DNA from: Betaproteobacteria bacterium
GTDB taxonomy: Bacteria > Pseudomonadota > Gammaproteobacteria > Burkholderiales > Usitatibacteraceae
Assembly (NCBI GenBank): GCA_016720855.1
Contig: JADKJU010000001.1
Coordinates: 1,543,501-1,607,500 of the forward strand
Length of the DNA: 64,000 nucleotides
Reading direction: 5' to 3'
This document shows, piece after piece, positions 26,080 through 34,102 of the stretch. Below the pieces are notes generated by a model. It was not told the DNA's origin. It was given only the letters and a program-made list of their open reading frames with translations, and did not search any database. The translations under genes were made by a program, and so were the position numbers. How positions within the stretch are numbered: the stretch's first letter is position 1; each line of letters starts with the position of its first letter.

Positions 26080-26105
26080 CTGGTATGACCAGATTGGTCT
26101 GGTCA
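26080..26105. promoter_or_regulatory. Probable GntR-family operator (two TGGT-type sites)
   Basis: A perfect palindrome CTGGT-ATG-ACCAG at 26080-26092 is followed by a second, imperfect site TGGTCTGGTCA at 26095-26105. The TGGT-N3-ACCA form is typical of FadR-subfamily GntR regulators. It lies between the GntR gene and the Bug receptor gene, upstream of the catabolic operon. Confidence 0.7.
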
Positions 26106-26159
26106 GAATGTAACCAATGGAATGCAGGCGCGTCAAGCGCCGGCGAACCGGGACGCCGT

Positions 26160-26930
26160 TTATTCCGGGGGACCGGTCCGGGCATTCAGCAGCGCACGAC
26201 GCAGGCCGCCATTGATGTGCCGGTGCATGAGGCGCCGGGCAACCGGCGAATCGCGCGCCACGATCGCGCGCAGGATCGCATCGTGCTCGCGGCAGGATCG
26301 CCGGCAGCGCCCCGGATCGGAGAAGTAGACCTCCCGCCGGGGTCGCGACAGGCGGTAGAACGCGTGGACGATCTGGGCGTACACCGGATTGCGGGTCGCG
26401 TTCACGATGCCGATGTGGAACGCCTCGTCCAGTTCGATGATGCTCCGCCCCCGTCGCAGGTAGTCGTGGCACTGCTCCATGATGACGGCGAGGTGCGCGA
26501 GATCCGCTTCCGTGCGTCTCTGGCAGGCGAGGTCGACGGCCTGGACTTCCAGGACGTTGCGGACTTCCATGGAATTCACCACCATGCCCGCATCCATGGG
26601 AAGCCCGAGATTGCTGCGAAGGACAACGCTTTCGAAGCTCGGCGGCGCATCCCGCTGCGCGAGGTAGATGCCCGAGTACGGGCGCCGCACGATGACGCGA
26701 ATGGCTTCGAGCGTGGCAAGCGACTCGCGCAGCGCCGGCCGGCTGACTTGCAGAAAATGGGCCAGTTCGCGCTCCGCGGGGAGGCGGTTGCCGGGCTCGA
26801 TCCTGCGGTCCTGGATCAAGCGCAGGATGCGTGCGGTTATTCCCTCGATGGACTCCGAAGTTGCGCCTGTCGGCGACTGGGACGGCTCTGCCGGCGAGGG
26901 ACCGGATTCGGCGCTGCGGGAAGTCTTCAT
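26160..26930 (-). CDS. GntR family (FadR subfamily) transcriptional regulator
   Basis: A regulator of about 256 residues. The N-terminal GntR winged helix reads IEPGNRLPAERELAHFLQVSRPALRESLATLE; the C-terminal FCD ligand domain carries the metal-binding Asp/His pattern (IELDEAFHIGIVNAT; REHDAILRAI; LMHRHI). The ATG at 26930 is taken as the start; a GTG four codons upstream is also possible, and neither has a clear ribosome site. It lies upstream of, and in the same direction as, the catabolic operon and probably represses it until its acid substrate binds. Confidence 0.88.
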   Translation of the reverse strand: MKTSRSAESGPSPAEPSQSPTGATSESIEGITARILRLIQDRRIEPGNRLPAERELAHFLQVSRPALRESLATLEAIRVIVRRPYSGIYLAQRDAPPSFESVVLRSNLGLPMDAGMVVNSMEVRNVLEVQAVDLACQRRTEADLAHLAVIMEQCHDYLRRGRSIIELDEAFHIGIVNATRNPVYAQIVHAFYRLSRPRREVYFSDPGRCRRSCREHDAILRAIVARDSPVARRLMHRHINGGLRRALLNARTGPPE

Positions 26931-27035
26931 CTGTCTGGCCACAGGGGGAAGCGGATCGGATTCAGCAGGATTGTAGCCTTGGCGGATTCCGGGTGGACCG
27001 GCGCCGGGTGGAATTCCTCCGGCAAAGATCTCACC

Positions 27036-27083
27036 GGAGGCGCGGTGGTGCCCGCGGGAATCCGGCTCGCGAAGCGCGAAAGC
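27036..27083 (+). pseudogene. Fragment similar to the C-terminus of an EamA transporter
   Basis: Translated on the plus strand this reads GGAVVPAGIRLAKRES. The intact DMT gene at 20371-21252 ends GGAVVLAGIWLAKRGS. The 48 bases differ at 7 positions. No further match is seen upstream, so this looks like the last scrap of a lost paralogue in the 166-bp gap between the GntR gene and its neighbour. Confidence 0.45.
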
Positions 27084-27096
27084 CGGCCGGAGCGCC

Positions 27097-27945
27097 TCAG
27101 CGCCCCGGGCGCCGCGTCCGCACCGCCGGCACGCCGAAGAACTCGCGCATCAGGTAATCCTCGAGCTGGTCGTTGTCCGCGGGTGCGGCGGAGAGTACGA
27201 CCACATGCCCCGACCGGCTCGATTCCCAGCTGAAATCGCCCGTGTAGTGCCCGCGGATGAGCTCGATCATGCGCCGCACGATGGCTCGCTCGACGTCGCC
27301 GCCGCTGCCTGCGTCCACCTCGATGACCTCGCGCCACTTCTTGCGCGACTCCGTGCGCCAGCCGTTGAAGGAGAACTCGCCGGTGCGCGCGCCGACGCGC
27401 AGGATCTGGAAGATCCCGCCCGTGCCGTCGCCGCGCGAGAGCGAGGCGAGGTTGCGCGCCAGATTGTCGGCCGCCGGGTCGGAAGACGCGCCGTCCGCGC
27501 CGGAGGGCGAGCGCGCCGCCGCCGACTCCCACGCGCGGCGCCGCTCGCGGTTCGCCGCGATGAGCGCCGACATGTCGAAGGACGGCTCGCGCGCGGGCTC
27601 ACGCACGGGGTCGGGCTGGGCAGCCGGCACGGCGTTCACGGGAGGCGTCGGCAGGTCGCGAGGCGGCATCGCCAGGGGAACGCGGCGCGCAAGCGCCGTC
27701 CGTACGGGCGGCACCGGCTTTCTCTCGGCGGTCTCGACGACCGGCGTCGCAGGGGCCGGGGTGCGCTCGATCCGCACCTGCATCGGCCCGGACACGCCGC
27801 CCGGTGGCGGCATCGGCAGCTTGTCGCGCAGCGGTGCGAGCATGACCAGCGCATGCAGGAGGATCGAATAGCCGACGGCGACCCGGATCGCGAGACGCGC
27901 GCGCGAGGCCGCAGGAGAATCCGGAAAGAGGGGCAGGGACGACAT
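27097..27945 (-). CDS. TonB-like proline-rich membrane-anchored protein, unknown function
   Basis: A 282-residue protein with one N-terminal membrane helix (LAIRVAVGYSILLHALVMLAPL), a proline-rich segment of about 70 residues (residues 45-120), and a C-terminal domain of about 110 residues (IFQILRVGARTGEFSFNGW to HVVVLSAAPA). The layout resembles TonB/TolA spanners, but I do not recognise the C-terminal domain. It is close upstream of, and apart from, ftsB. Confidence 0.6.
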   Translation of the reverse strand: MSSLPLFPDSPAASRARLAIRVAVGYSILLHALVMLAPLRDKLPMPPPGGVSGPMQVRIERTPAPATPVVETAERKPVPPVRTALARRVPLAMPPRDLPTPPVNAVPAAQPDPVREPAREPSFDMSALIAANRERRRAWESAAARSPSGADGASSDPAADNLARNLASLSRGDGTGGIFQILRVGARTGEFSFNGWRTESRKKWREVIEVDAGSGGDVERAIVRRMIELIRGHYTGDFSWESSRSGHVVVLSAAPADNDQLEDYLMREFFGVPAVRTRRPGR

Positions 27946-28046
27946 CGGCGATCGGGGCGTGGAACTAGCGCTGGTGGGACCGCGGCGCGAGCGGTTCGTT
28001 CGGGAGCGCGCGGTCGACGGCGAGCGCGATAGTGCGCTGTGCGCGG

Positions 28047-28343
28047 CTACCTGGCGGGCGCGGAACGCCGCCCCGGTTCCACGATCTGCACGAAGATCTC
28101 ATCCTTGCGAATCATCCCCAGCTCGGTGCGGGCCCGTTCCTCGATGGCATCGAGCCCCTGCTTGAGGTCGCGCACTTCCGCATCGAGGGCGTCATTACGC
28201 GCCTTGAGGCCCGCGTTCACCGCCTGCTGGGCCACCATCTGCCGGTCCAGGTCCCGAACCCGCAGCCAGCCGCCCTTGCCGAACCACAGCGGGTACTGGA
28301 GTACCAGCGTGAGACCGGCGAGGACGGCGGCCAGTGCCTTCAT
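28047..28343 (-). CDS. ftsB: Cell division protein FtsB
   Basis: A 98-residue bitopic protein: a short N-terminal membrane helix, then a coiled coil (RDLDRQMVAQQAVNAGLKARNDALDAEV) and the conserved end EERARTELGMIRKDEIFVQIV. It works with FtsL and FtsQ at the division site. The ATG overlaps the eno stop as ATGA, the usual eno-ftsB pair. Confidence 0.92.
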   Translation of the reverse strand: MKALAAVLAGLTLVLQYPLWFGKGGWLRVRDLDRQMVAQQAVNAGLKARNDALDAEVRDLKQGLDAIEERARTELGMIRKDEIFVQIVEPGRRSAPAR

Positions 28344-29623
28344 TTCAGTTGGTAGAAGGCCCCGCGGCCGGCGTAGGTCGCGCCTTCGCCCAGCTCTTCC
28401 TCGATGCGCAGGAGCTGGTTGTACTTGGCCATGCGGTCGGAGCGGGACAGCGACCCGGTCTTGATCTGCATGGCGTTGGTGCCAACCGCGATATCGGCGA
28501 TGGTGGAATCCTCCGTCTCTCCGGAGCGATGCGAGATCACGCAGGTGTAGCCGGCGCGCCTGGCCATCTCGATCGCCTCGAACGTCTCCGAAAGCGTGCC
28601 GATCTGGTTGATCTTGATGAGGATGGAGTTGGCCACCCCGCGGCGGATGCCTTCCTCCAGGATGCGCGTGTTGGTGACGAAGATGTCGTCGCCCACGATC
28701 TGCACGCCCTCGCCCAGGCGCTGGGTGAGGATCTCCCAGCCTTCCCAGTCGCCCTCGGCCATCCCGTCCTCGATGGAGACGATGGGATACTTGTCGCACC
28801 AGGAGTCCAGCAGGTCCGTGAGTTGCTGCGAGGAGTAGGAAAGGTGCTCGCTCTCGAAGCGGTACTTCCCGTCCTTGTAGAACTCGCTCGCGGCGCAGTC
28901 CAGGCCGATCAGCACGTCGCTGCCGGCGAGGTAGCCCGCCTCCTCGATGGCGCGCAGGATCCACTGGATCGCCGCCTCGTTGTTCGGCAGGTTGGGCGCG
29001 AAGCCGCCCTCGTCGCCTACCGTGGTGGCAAGGCCTTCCTTGTGCAGCATCTTCCTGAGGGTGTGGAAGACCTCGGCGCCGCAACGCAGCGCGTCGCGGA
29101 AGGTCGGCAGCCCCGCGGGGATGATCATGAACTCCTGCATGTCCAGCGAGTTGTTCGCGTGCGCCCCGCCGTTGATGACGTTCATCATCGGCACCGGCAT
29201 CCGGCGCGGCCCGCTGCCCCCGAAGTAGCGGTACAGCGGCAGCCCGCATTCCTCGGCCGCCGCCTTGGCGCAGGCGACGGAGACCGCGAGAATCGCGTTC
29301 GCCCCCAGGCGCGACTTGTTCTCCGTGCCGTCGAGCTCGATGAGCACCTTGTCGAGGTGCGCCTGCTCGGACACGTCGAGGCCGATGATGGCCTCGCAGA
29401 TCTCGGTGTTCACGTGCTCCACCGCCTTCTGCACGCCCTTTCCGAAGTAGCGCTGCGCGTCGCCGTCGCGAAGCTCGATGGCCTCCCGCGAGCCGGTGGA
29501 GGCTCCGGAAGGCACGGCGGCACGGCCCATCACGCCGGATTCGAGCAGCACGTCGGCTTCGACGGTGGGATTGCCGCGCGAATCGAGAATCTCGCGGGCA
29601 ACGACTTCGACAATGGCGGTCAT
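28340..29623 (-). CDS. eno: Enolase
   Basis: A 427-residue glycolytic enzyme that converts 2-phosphoglycerate to phosphoenolpyruvate. It has the N-terminal REILDSRGNPTVE, SGASTGSREAIELRDGD, the metal-ligand Asp/Glu positions (SIEDGMAEGDWEGW; VGDDIFVTN) and the closing signature SHRSGETEDSTIADIAV. It is coupled to ftsB downstream. In most Beta- and Gammaproteobacteria kdsA or pyrG would be just upstream; here they are 18 kb away. Confidence 0.97.
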   Translation of the reverse strand: MTAIVEVVAREILDSRGNPTVEADVLLESGVMGRAAVPSGASTGSREAIELRDGDAQRYFGKGVQKAVEHVNTEICEAIIGLDVSEQAHLDKVLIELDGTENKSRLGANAILAVSVACAKAAAEECGLPLYRYFGGSGPRRMPVPMMNVINGGAHANNSLDMQEFMIIPAGLPTFRDALRCGAEVFHTLRKMLHKEGLATTVGDEGGFAPNLPNNEAAIQWILRAIEEAGYLAGSDVLIGLDCAASEFYKDGKYRFESEHLSYSSQQLTDLLDSWCDKYPIVSIEDGMAEGDWEGWEILTQRLGEGVQIVGDDIFVTNTRILEEGIRRGVANSILIKINQIGTLSETFEAIEMARRAGYTCVISHRSGETEDSTIADIAVGTNAMQIKTGSLSRSDRMAKYNQLLRIEEELGEGATYAGRGAFYQLK

Positions 29624-29725
29624 GCGGGCTCCCTCGGGATTGGGGGGCGGCAGCGCGCTGCCACCCGTTTTCTCAGGAGATATTCTAGTCCAAAGGGGGG
29701 GTGCGCGCCCCCGGACGCCCGCGGC

Positions 29726-30202
29726 TCAGAGCTTCTTCTCGATCACCTCGGCGAGCCTCTTCGAGGCGTCCGCGTCGCGCTCGACGGGCTTCGGCCCCCC
29801 GACGGCCACCACGACCCAGGTGCGCCCCTTCAGGAGCTGCACGTTGCCCTGCCTGGCGCTCCAGAACGCGGAAGCACCGCCGATCAGCATCGGCTTGGTC
29901 TGGAACTTGAGTCTTTCCTCTTCGAACGCCCGCTGCGCGTCCGCTTCGGTCTTCGCGAAACGGAAGGTCGCCGAAGCCGAGACGGGCTTGCCGTCCTTCG
30001 AGGCCCACCAGGTGCACGTCGGCACGACCTTCGGCTTCCTCGCCTTCGGGTTCACCGGCTCGGGCTCAGCCGCCGCGCCGAGCACCTTGCGCGCCTCCGC
30101 CTGCGTGAAGACCTCGCACGCATCGAAGCCGTCCTGCGTGTTCGCACTGGCCATCGCGCCGACGGCCACCGAAGCCGCAATCATCATCCCGATCGTTCGC
30201 AT
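29726..30202 (-). CDS. Small exported protein, function unknown
   Basis: A 158-residue protein with a signal peptide (to ANT or nearby), then DACEVFTQAEARKVLG and a domain with TCTWWASKDGKP. The pattern (Cys-x-hydrophobic-T/S-x-E-A-x-x-x-L-G, later C-T-W) resembles bacterial lipoprotein-like domains that evaluate cation or ligand content (DUF3558-like), but the match is loose. GGGGAGG precedes the ATG at 30202. Confidence 0.65.
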   Translation of the reverse strand: MRTIGMMIAASVAVGAMASANTQDGFDACEVFTQAEARKVLGAAAEPEPVNPKARKPKVVPTCTWWASKDGKPVSASATFRFAKTEADAQRAFEEERLKFQTKPMLIGGASAFWSARQGNVQLLKGRTWVVVAVGGPKPVERDADASKRLAEVIEKKL

Positions 30203-30273
30203 GTTGCCCTCCCCTTTCAGCAGGTTCATCGACCCGCGCCATGTGCCGCGTGAGCTTACGCGCGTGGGCCGGC

Positions 30274-31110
30274 TCAACCGGCGACGTCGCGCGTGCCTCC
30301 GAAGCGCCCGTTGTAGGTGCAGTACTGGTCGCGGCCCGTGAAGGTCGCGTGAAAGCCGTTCAGTTGCGCGTCGAGCGCCGACATCGCAAAGACGCCCGCG
30401 TTGGCCTGGAAGCCGTTGACCACGCAGGAAAAGCTCCCCGAGGGCACGGAGATCATGCGGCCCTTGTGCGAATACGCGCCGGTGAAGGTGCAGGTCGCCG
30501 TCTGGCCGATGGGCGTGTAGAAGGCGACCTTGAACGAGACCTGGTCGGTGGCCTGCGTGACGGTCGTCGTGCCCAGCATGTCCAGGGGGCCATTGGCGAG
30601 CGTATCGGTGCAGCCCGAGGCGAGCGCGACGAGCCCGCCGGCATACACGCCGGCCACCGAATTCACGCGAAAGCCCTGGCGCTCGATCACCTTCACGACC
30701 GGCGTGCCGTCGATCGTGTACGAAAGCGTCGCGGTGTCGGATGAGTCGAACGTGACGGTGACTGCGCCGACCTCCGTCCGGCCGACGTCGACCGGGTTGA
30801 ACGTTCCGCCGAACCACGGCCCGGTGGTCCGGTAAAGAGCGCCGGTGAAGCGCGTGGCGTTGGACGGCTGCGGGATGGTCGGTTTCACCGACGAGGCCAC
30901 GTACCACCGCGCCGTGTTGTCGGGGCCGTAGAGGAAGAACGTGAGGAAGAGCGTTTCGTCCTGCTGGATGACGTTCATGCCCCAGCCGCTCTCGGCCGGG
31001 TTCCACCACAGGTCGGTGAAGTCGGTGGAGTACGAGGTGGCCTGCGCCGGAAGCGCGAACGCCAGGCCGGCCAGGAGGGCAAGGGTGAAGCGGCGCAAGA
31101 TTTCAATCAT
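30274..31110 (-). CDS. Exported beta-rich protein with a WWNPAESGWG-type repeat domain
   Basis: A 278-residue protein with a signal peptide (LRRFTLALLAGLAFALPAQA) and a domain starting TDFTDLWWNPAESGWGMNVIQQ, then FLTFFLYGPDNTARWYVAS. This domain occurs repeatedly in secreted proteins of Betaproteobacteria; I know no function. The rest is Thr/Ser/Gly-rich beta strand with two Cys pairs. Confidence 0.68.
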   Translation of the reverse strand: MIEILRRFTLALLAGLAFALPAQATSYSTDFTDLWWNPAESGWGMNVIQQDETLFLTFFLYGPDNTARWYVASSVKPTIPQPSNATRFTGALYRTTGPWFGGTFNPVDVGRTEVGAVTVTFDSSDTATLSYTIDGTPVVKVIERQGFRVNSVAGVYAGGLVALASGCTDTLANGPLDMLGTTTVTQATDQVSFKVAFYTPIGQTATCTFTGAYSHKGRMISVPSGSFSCVVNGFQANAGVFAMSALDAQLNGFHATFTGRDQYCTYNGRFGGTRDVAG

Positions 31111-31161
31111 CGCAATCGCGTGGCAGGACGAAGAAGGCACCATTCTACCCGGCACCCCGCC

Positions 31162-31989
31162 CTACTCGAGACCGAACAGGCGCGCGCCGTTCTTCCAGGC
31201 GATCCGGGCCGCCACGTCGGCCGGCAGCTCCCCCAGCCACTTCCGGTAGGTCGCCATCGTTTGCGGATAGGATTGCCAGCGCTCGTTCACCCAGGTATCT
31301 GAGCCCGCGAGGAAGCGTTCGGGATGCTTCATGAAGAATGCCCTCCACGCCGGCGCGAGCTTTCCGTCCTCGACCACGTCCCCTCGGTAGGACAGCTCGC
31401 CCCAGAGCTGCGGGTACTTGCCGAAGAGCTCTTCCACACGCGCAAGCGGCGTGGAAAACCCGGTATGCGCCCAGATCACGCGCGCCCTCGGGTTGTGGGC
31501 GAAAAGCAGTTCCAGCGCCTCCTCGTCGCAGTGCGCGTGCAGCACGAGGTTCTTCGCGACCGCGAAGTTCACGATCTCCTTCACCACCGCCGAGGCCGCC
31601 TCGCGCCCGAAGAGGTGGAACTCCCCCACGCCGCGGTAATGCCCGCGCTTTTCCTCCTCGACGATCATGTTCGCGATGTCGGGGTTGGCGTGCCAGGTGC
31701 CATAGTCCGAACGGTCGCGATAGACGCGGATGAAGGGCACGACGGCAAACCCGCCGCGAGGCGCCTTGCGGTTGGCGTCGTAGAGGGCGCGCGTGCCGTC
31801 GTTGGGCCGGCTGTTCGCCAGGATCGCCTTCACGCCGTTCTTCGAGAAGAGCTCCATCACCGTGCCGACGGGATAAGCGTCGCGCGCCTCGCCGTTGTAG
31901 TGCAGGTGCGCATCGAAGATGGGGCCTTCATACACGCCAACCGCCGCGAACGGAAGCGCCAGCAACAAAGGGGCGAGCAGGCGGTGCAT
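31162..31989 (-). CDS. Exported amidohydrolase-family (Amidohydro_2) metal-dependent hydrolase
   Basis: A 275-residue TIM-barrel hydrolase with a signal peptide (LLAPLLLALPFAAVG). Metal and catalytic positions are visible: IFDAHLHYN (HxH), VLHAHCDEEA, VIWAHTGF and FLAGSDTWV (Asp). The reaction is unknown. The start region is duplicated: the ATG at 31989 with GGAGATGTGCC sits in one 63-bp unit and an identical site at 32052 in the next. The longer version, 21 residues longer and in frame, would lose a clean signal peptide, so I keep 31989. Confidence 0.8.
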   Translation of the reverse strand: MHRLLAPLLLALPFAAVGVYEGPIFDAHLHYNGEARDAYPVGTVMELFSKNGVKAILANSRPNDGTRALYDANRKAPRGGFAVVPFIRVYRDRSDYGTWHANPDIANMIVEEEKRGHYRGVGEFHLFGREAASAVVKEIVNFAVAKNLVLHAHCDEEALELLFAHNPRARVIWAHTGFSTPLARVEELFGKYPQLWGELSYRGDVVEDGKLAPAWRAFFMKHPERFLAGSDTWVNERWQSYPQTMATYRKWLGELPADVAARIAWKNGARLFGLE

Positions 31990-32095
31990 GGCACATCTCC
32001 GATTCAGGTTGCGAGGCGCGTCCACAGACGGAGGGGCGGACAGGCGGTGCATGGCACATCTCCGCTTCAGGTTGCGAAGCGCGTCCACTGACGCA
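31970..32095. repeat. Tandem duplication of a 63-bp unit over a gene start
   Basis: Two adjacent 63-bp units (about 31970-32032 and 32033-32095) differ at only a few bases. Each contains the ribosome site and ATG of the amidohydrolase gene; 63 is a multiple of three, so the upstream ATG stays in frame. Confidence 0.85.
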
Positions 32096-32106
32096 GGGGC
32101 GGGAAA

Positions 32107-32253
32107 AAATGTGGTTGGTGTTTTTTTTGTTTTTTCGGCCGGATTAACTTGCCCTGGACATCACCGTCGTGAGCTCCTCGACATAGGTTCAGACAGCGCC
32201 ATTCGTAGCAAATTGACCCGGCCGAAAAAACAAAAAAAACACCAACCACATTT
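32107..32253. repeat. 147-bp palindromic element with perfect 36-bp inverted ends (MITE-like)
   Basis: Bases 32107-32142 and 32218-32253 are exact inverse copies (36 bp, including an eight-T run and CGGCCGG at the inner end), with 75 bases between. The match extends a few bases outwards with one extra base. No transposase is present. Together with the 63-bp duplication it fills the 364-bp gap between the amidohydrolase and the glutamate-synthase-like gene. Confidence 0.85.
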
Positions 32254-32353
32254 GTTTTCCGCTCATACGACTTCGGCACTGACCTTCACTCCGGTTGTTG
32301 CGCTCGCTCGATCCCGGCGTGCACATTCACTCCGGAGTCTAGGTTTCCGGCTT

Positions 32354-34012
32354 CTACCGGCTCTTGCTCGTGCGCACCGTCAACACGCTCGGCGGCGCGG
32401 TGAAGGTGTCGGGGCGGGCGTTCCTCCAGAACACCTGGTACACCGGGCTCGAGGGCACGCTGGCCAGCAGCTCTCCGGGCTCCAGCCAGTGGTGCAGGGT
32501 GGATAGGGAGCGCACCTCGTTGGACGAGACGCGGCGGATGACGTGCTCCGGGCCCAGCTCGCTCGGGTGGGAGAGGCCTGCGGCGCCGAGGAGTTCCTTC
32601 AGGGCCTTGAGCGTGTTCTGGTGGAAGTTGAAGACGCGCTCGGCCTTGTCGGGCACGACGAGCGCGCGCATGCGGCGCGGGTCCTGCGTGGTGACGCCCG
32701 TCGGGCAGTGGCCCGTGTGGCAGGTCTGCGCCTGCAGGCAGCCGAGCGCGAACATGAAGCCGCGAGCCGAATTGCACCAGTCCGCGCCGATGGCCAGGGT
32801 GCGCGCGATGTCGAAGGCGGTCACGATCTTGCCGCTCGCGCCCACGCGCACCTTCTCGCGCAGGTTCACGCCGACAAGCGAGTTGTGCACCAGCATGAGC
32901 GCCTCGCGCAGCGGCGCGCCCACGTGGTCGGTGAACTCCAGGGGCGCCGCGCCCGTGCCGCCCTCGCCCCCGTCCACCACGATGAAGTCCGGCGTGATGC
33001 CCGTCTCCACCATCGCCTTCACGATGCCGAACCACTCCCAGGGGTGGCCGATGGCGAGCTTGAAGCCCGTGGGTTTGCCGCCGGAGAGCGTGCGCAGCCG
33101 GTCCACGAAATGAAGCAGCTCGATGGGAGTGGAGAAGGCCGAGTGCTTCGCGGGCGACACGCAATCCACGCCCACCGGGATGTGGCGCGCCTCCGCGATC
33201 TCGGGCGTCACCTTCGCTCCCGGCAGCACGCCGCCGTGGCCGGGCTTCGCGCCCTGCGAGAGCTTCACCTCGATCATGCGCACCGCATCCGTGGTGGCGT
33301 TGGCGATGAAGCGCTCCTCGTTGAATCGCCCGTCGTCGTTGCGGCAGCCAAAGTAGCCGCTGCCGATCTCCCACACCAGGTCGCCGCCTTTCTCGCGGTG
33401 GTGGCGCGAGATCGAGCCTTCGCCGGTGTCGTGGTAGAAGCCGCCGCGCTTCGCCCCCTCGTTGAGGGCGAGGACAGCATTCGCCGAGAGCGCGCCAAAG
33501 CTCATGGCCGAGATGTTGAAGACGCTCGCGCCATAGGGCTTGGCTACGTGTCCCTCGCCGATGCCGATGCGGAAATCGTGGCTGTCGAGTTCCAGCGGCG
33601 CCAGCGAGTGGTTGATCCACTCGTAATGGTCCTCGTAGAAATCGAGCTGCGTGCCGAAGGGCCGCTTGTCCACTGCGCCCTTGGCGCGCTGGTAGATGAT
33701 GGACCGCTGCGCGCGCGAGAACGGCGTCGCGTCCGAATCCGCCTCGATGAAATACTGCCGGATCTCGGGCCGGATGAACTCGAAGAAGAAGCGGAAGTGC
33801 GCGATCACCGGGTAGTTGCGGCGGATGGCCTGCCGGGACTGCGTATAGTCGGCCAGGCCCACCAGCGCAAGCACGGCGAAGGTCGCCGCAGGCCATGCCC
33901 AAAGCAGCGAGAGCGAAGTGGCCGCAACGCACGCCACCGCGAGGAGCACGCACGCAGCCCAGGCCCAGTAGCGCTGCGCAACAATACGGTCGATCACGCT
34001 TCCCAAGTGCAT
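32354..34012 (-). CDS. FMN-binding glutamate-synthase-family protein
   Basis: A 552-residue protein with two N-terminal membrane helices (residues 17-55) and the Glu_synthase FMN barrel: NISAMSFGALSANAVLAL, GAKPGHGGVLPGAKVT, VVDGGEGGTGAAP, and the Cys cluster AQTCHTGHCPTGVTTQD near the FeS position. It lacks the glutaminase domain of true GltB. Such stand-alone proteins are widespread and their reaction is unclear. Confidence 0.87.
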   Translation of the reverse strand: MHLGSVIDRIVAQRYWAWAACVLLAVACVAATSLSLLWAWPAATFAVLALVGLADYTQSRQAIRRNYPVIAHFRFFFEFIRPEIRQYFIEADSDATPFSRAQRSIIYQRAKGAVDKRPFGTQLDFYEDHYEWINHSLAPLELDSHDFRIGIGEGHVAKPYGASVFNISAMSFGALSANAVLALNEGAKRGGFYHDTGEGSISRHHREKGGDLVWEIGSGYFGCRNDDGRFNEERFIANATTDAVRMIEVKLSQGAKPGHGGVLPGAKVTPEIAEARHIPVGVDCVSPAKHSAFSTPIELLHFVDRLRTLSGGKPTGFKLAIGHPWEWFGIVKAMVETGITPDFIVVDGGEGGTGAAPLEFTDHVGAPLREALMLVHNSLVGVNLREKVRVGASGKIVTAFDIARTLAIGADWCNSARGFMFALGCLQAQTCHTGHCPTGVTTQDPRRMRALVVPDKAERVFNFHQNTLKALKELLGAAGLSHPSELGPEHVIRRVSSNEVRSLSTLHHWLEPGELLASVPSSPVYQVFWRNARPDTFTAPPSVLTVRTSKSR

Positions 34013-34102
34013 CTCCTGGCCGGCGGCCTCTTGCGGCCTCGGCGGGACTCTACGGAAAGCGGCCCCCCTTGTAAATCGAATCGATGCGTCCGGGGCAGGG
34101 CG

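Noticed and set aside
26110..26130. A GTAACC upstream of the GntR-controlled operon as a further SigF promoter
   Set aside because: There is no CGAA sixteen bases downstream.
32067..32279. A 70-codon frame inside the 147-bp palindromic element
   Set aside because: Its ends translate the inverted arms (FFVFSAG and PKKQKKHQ), so it merely reads the palindrome; no ribosome site.
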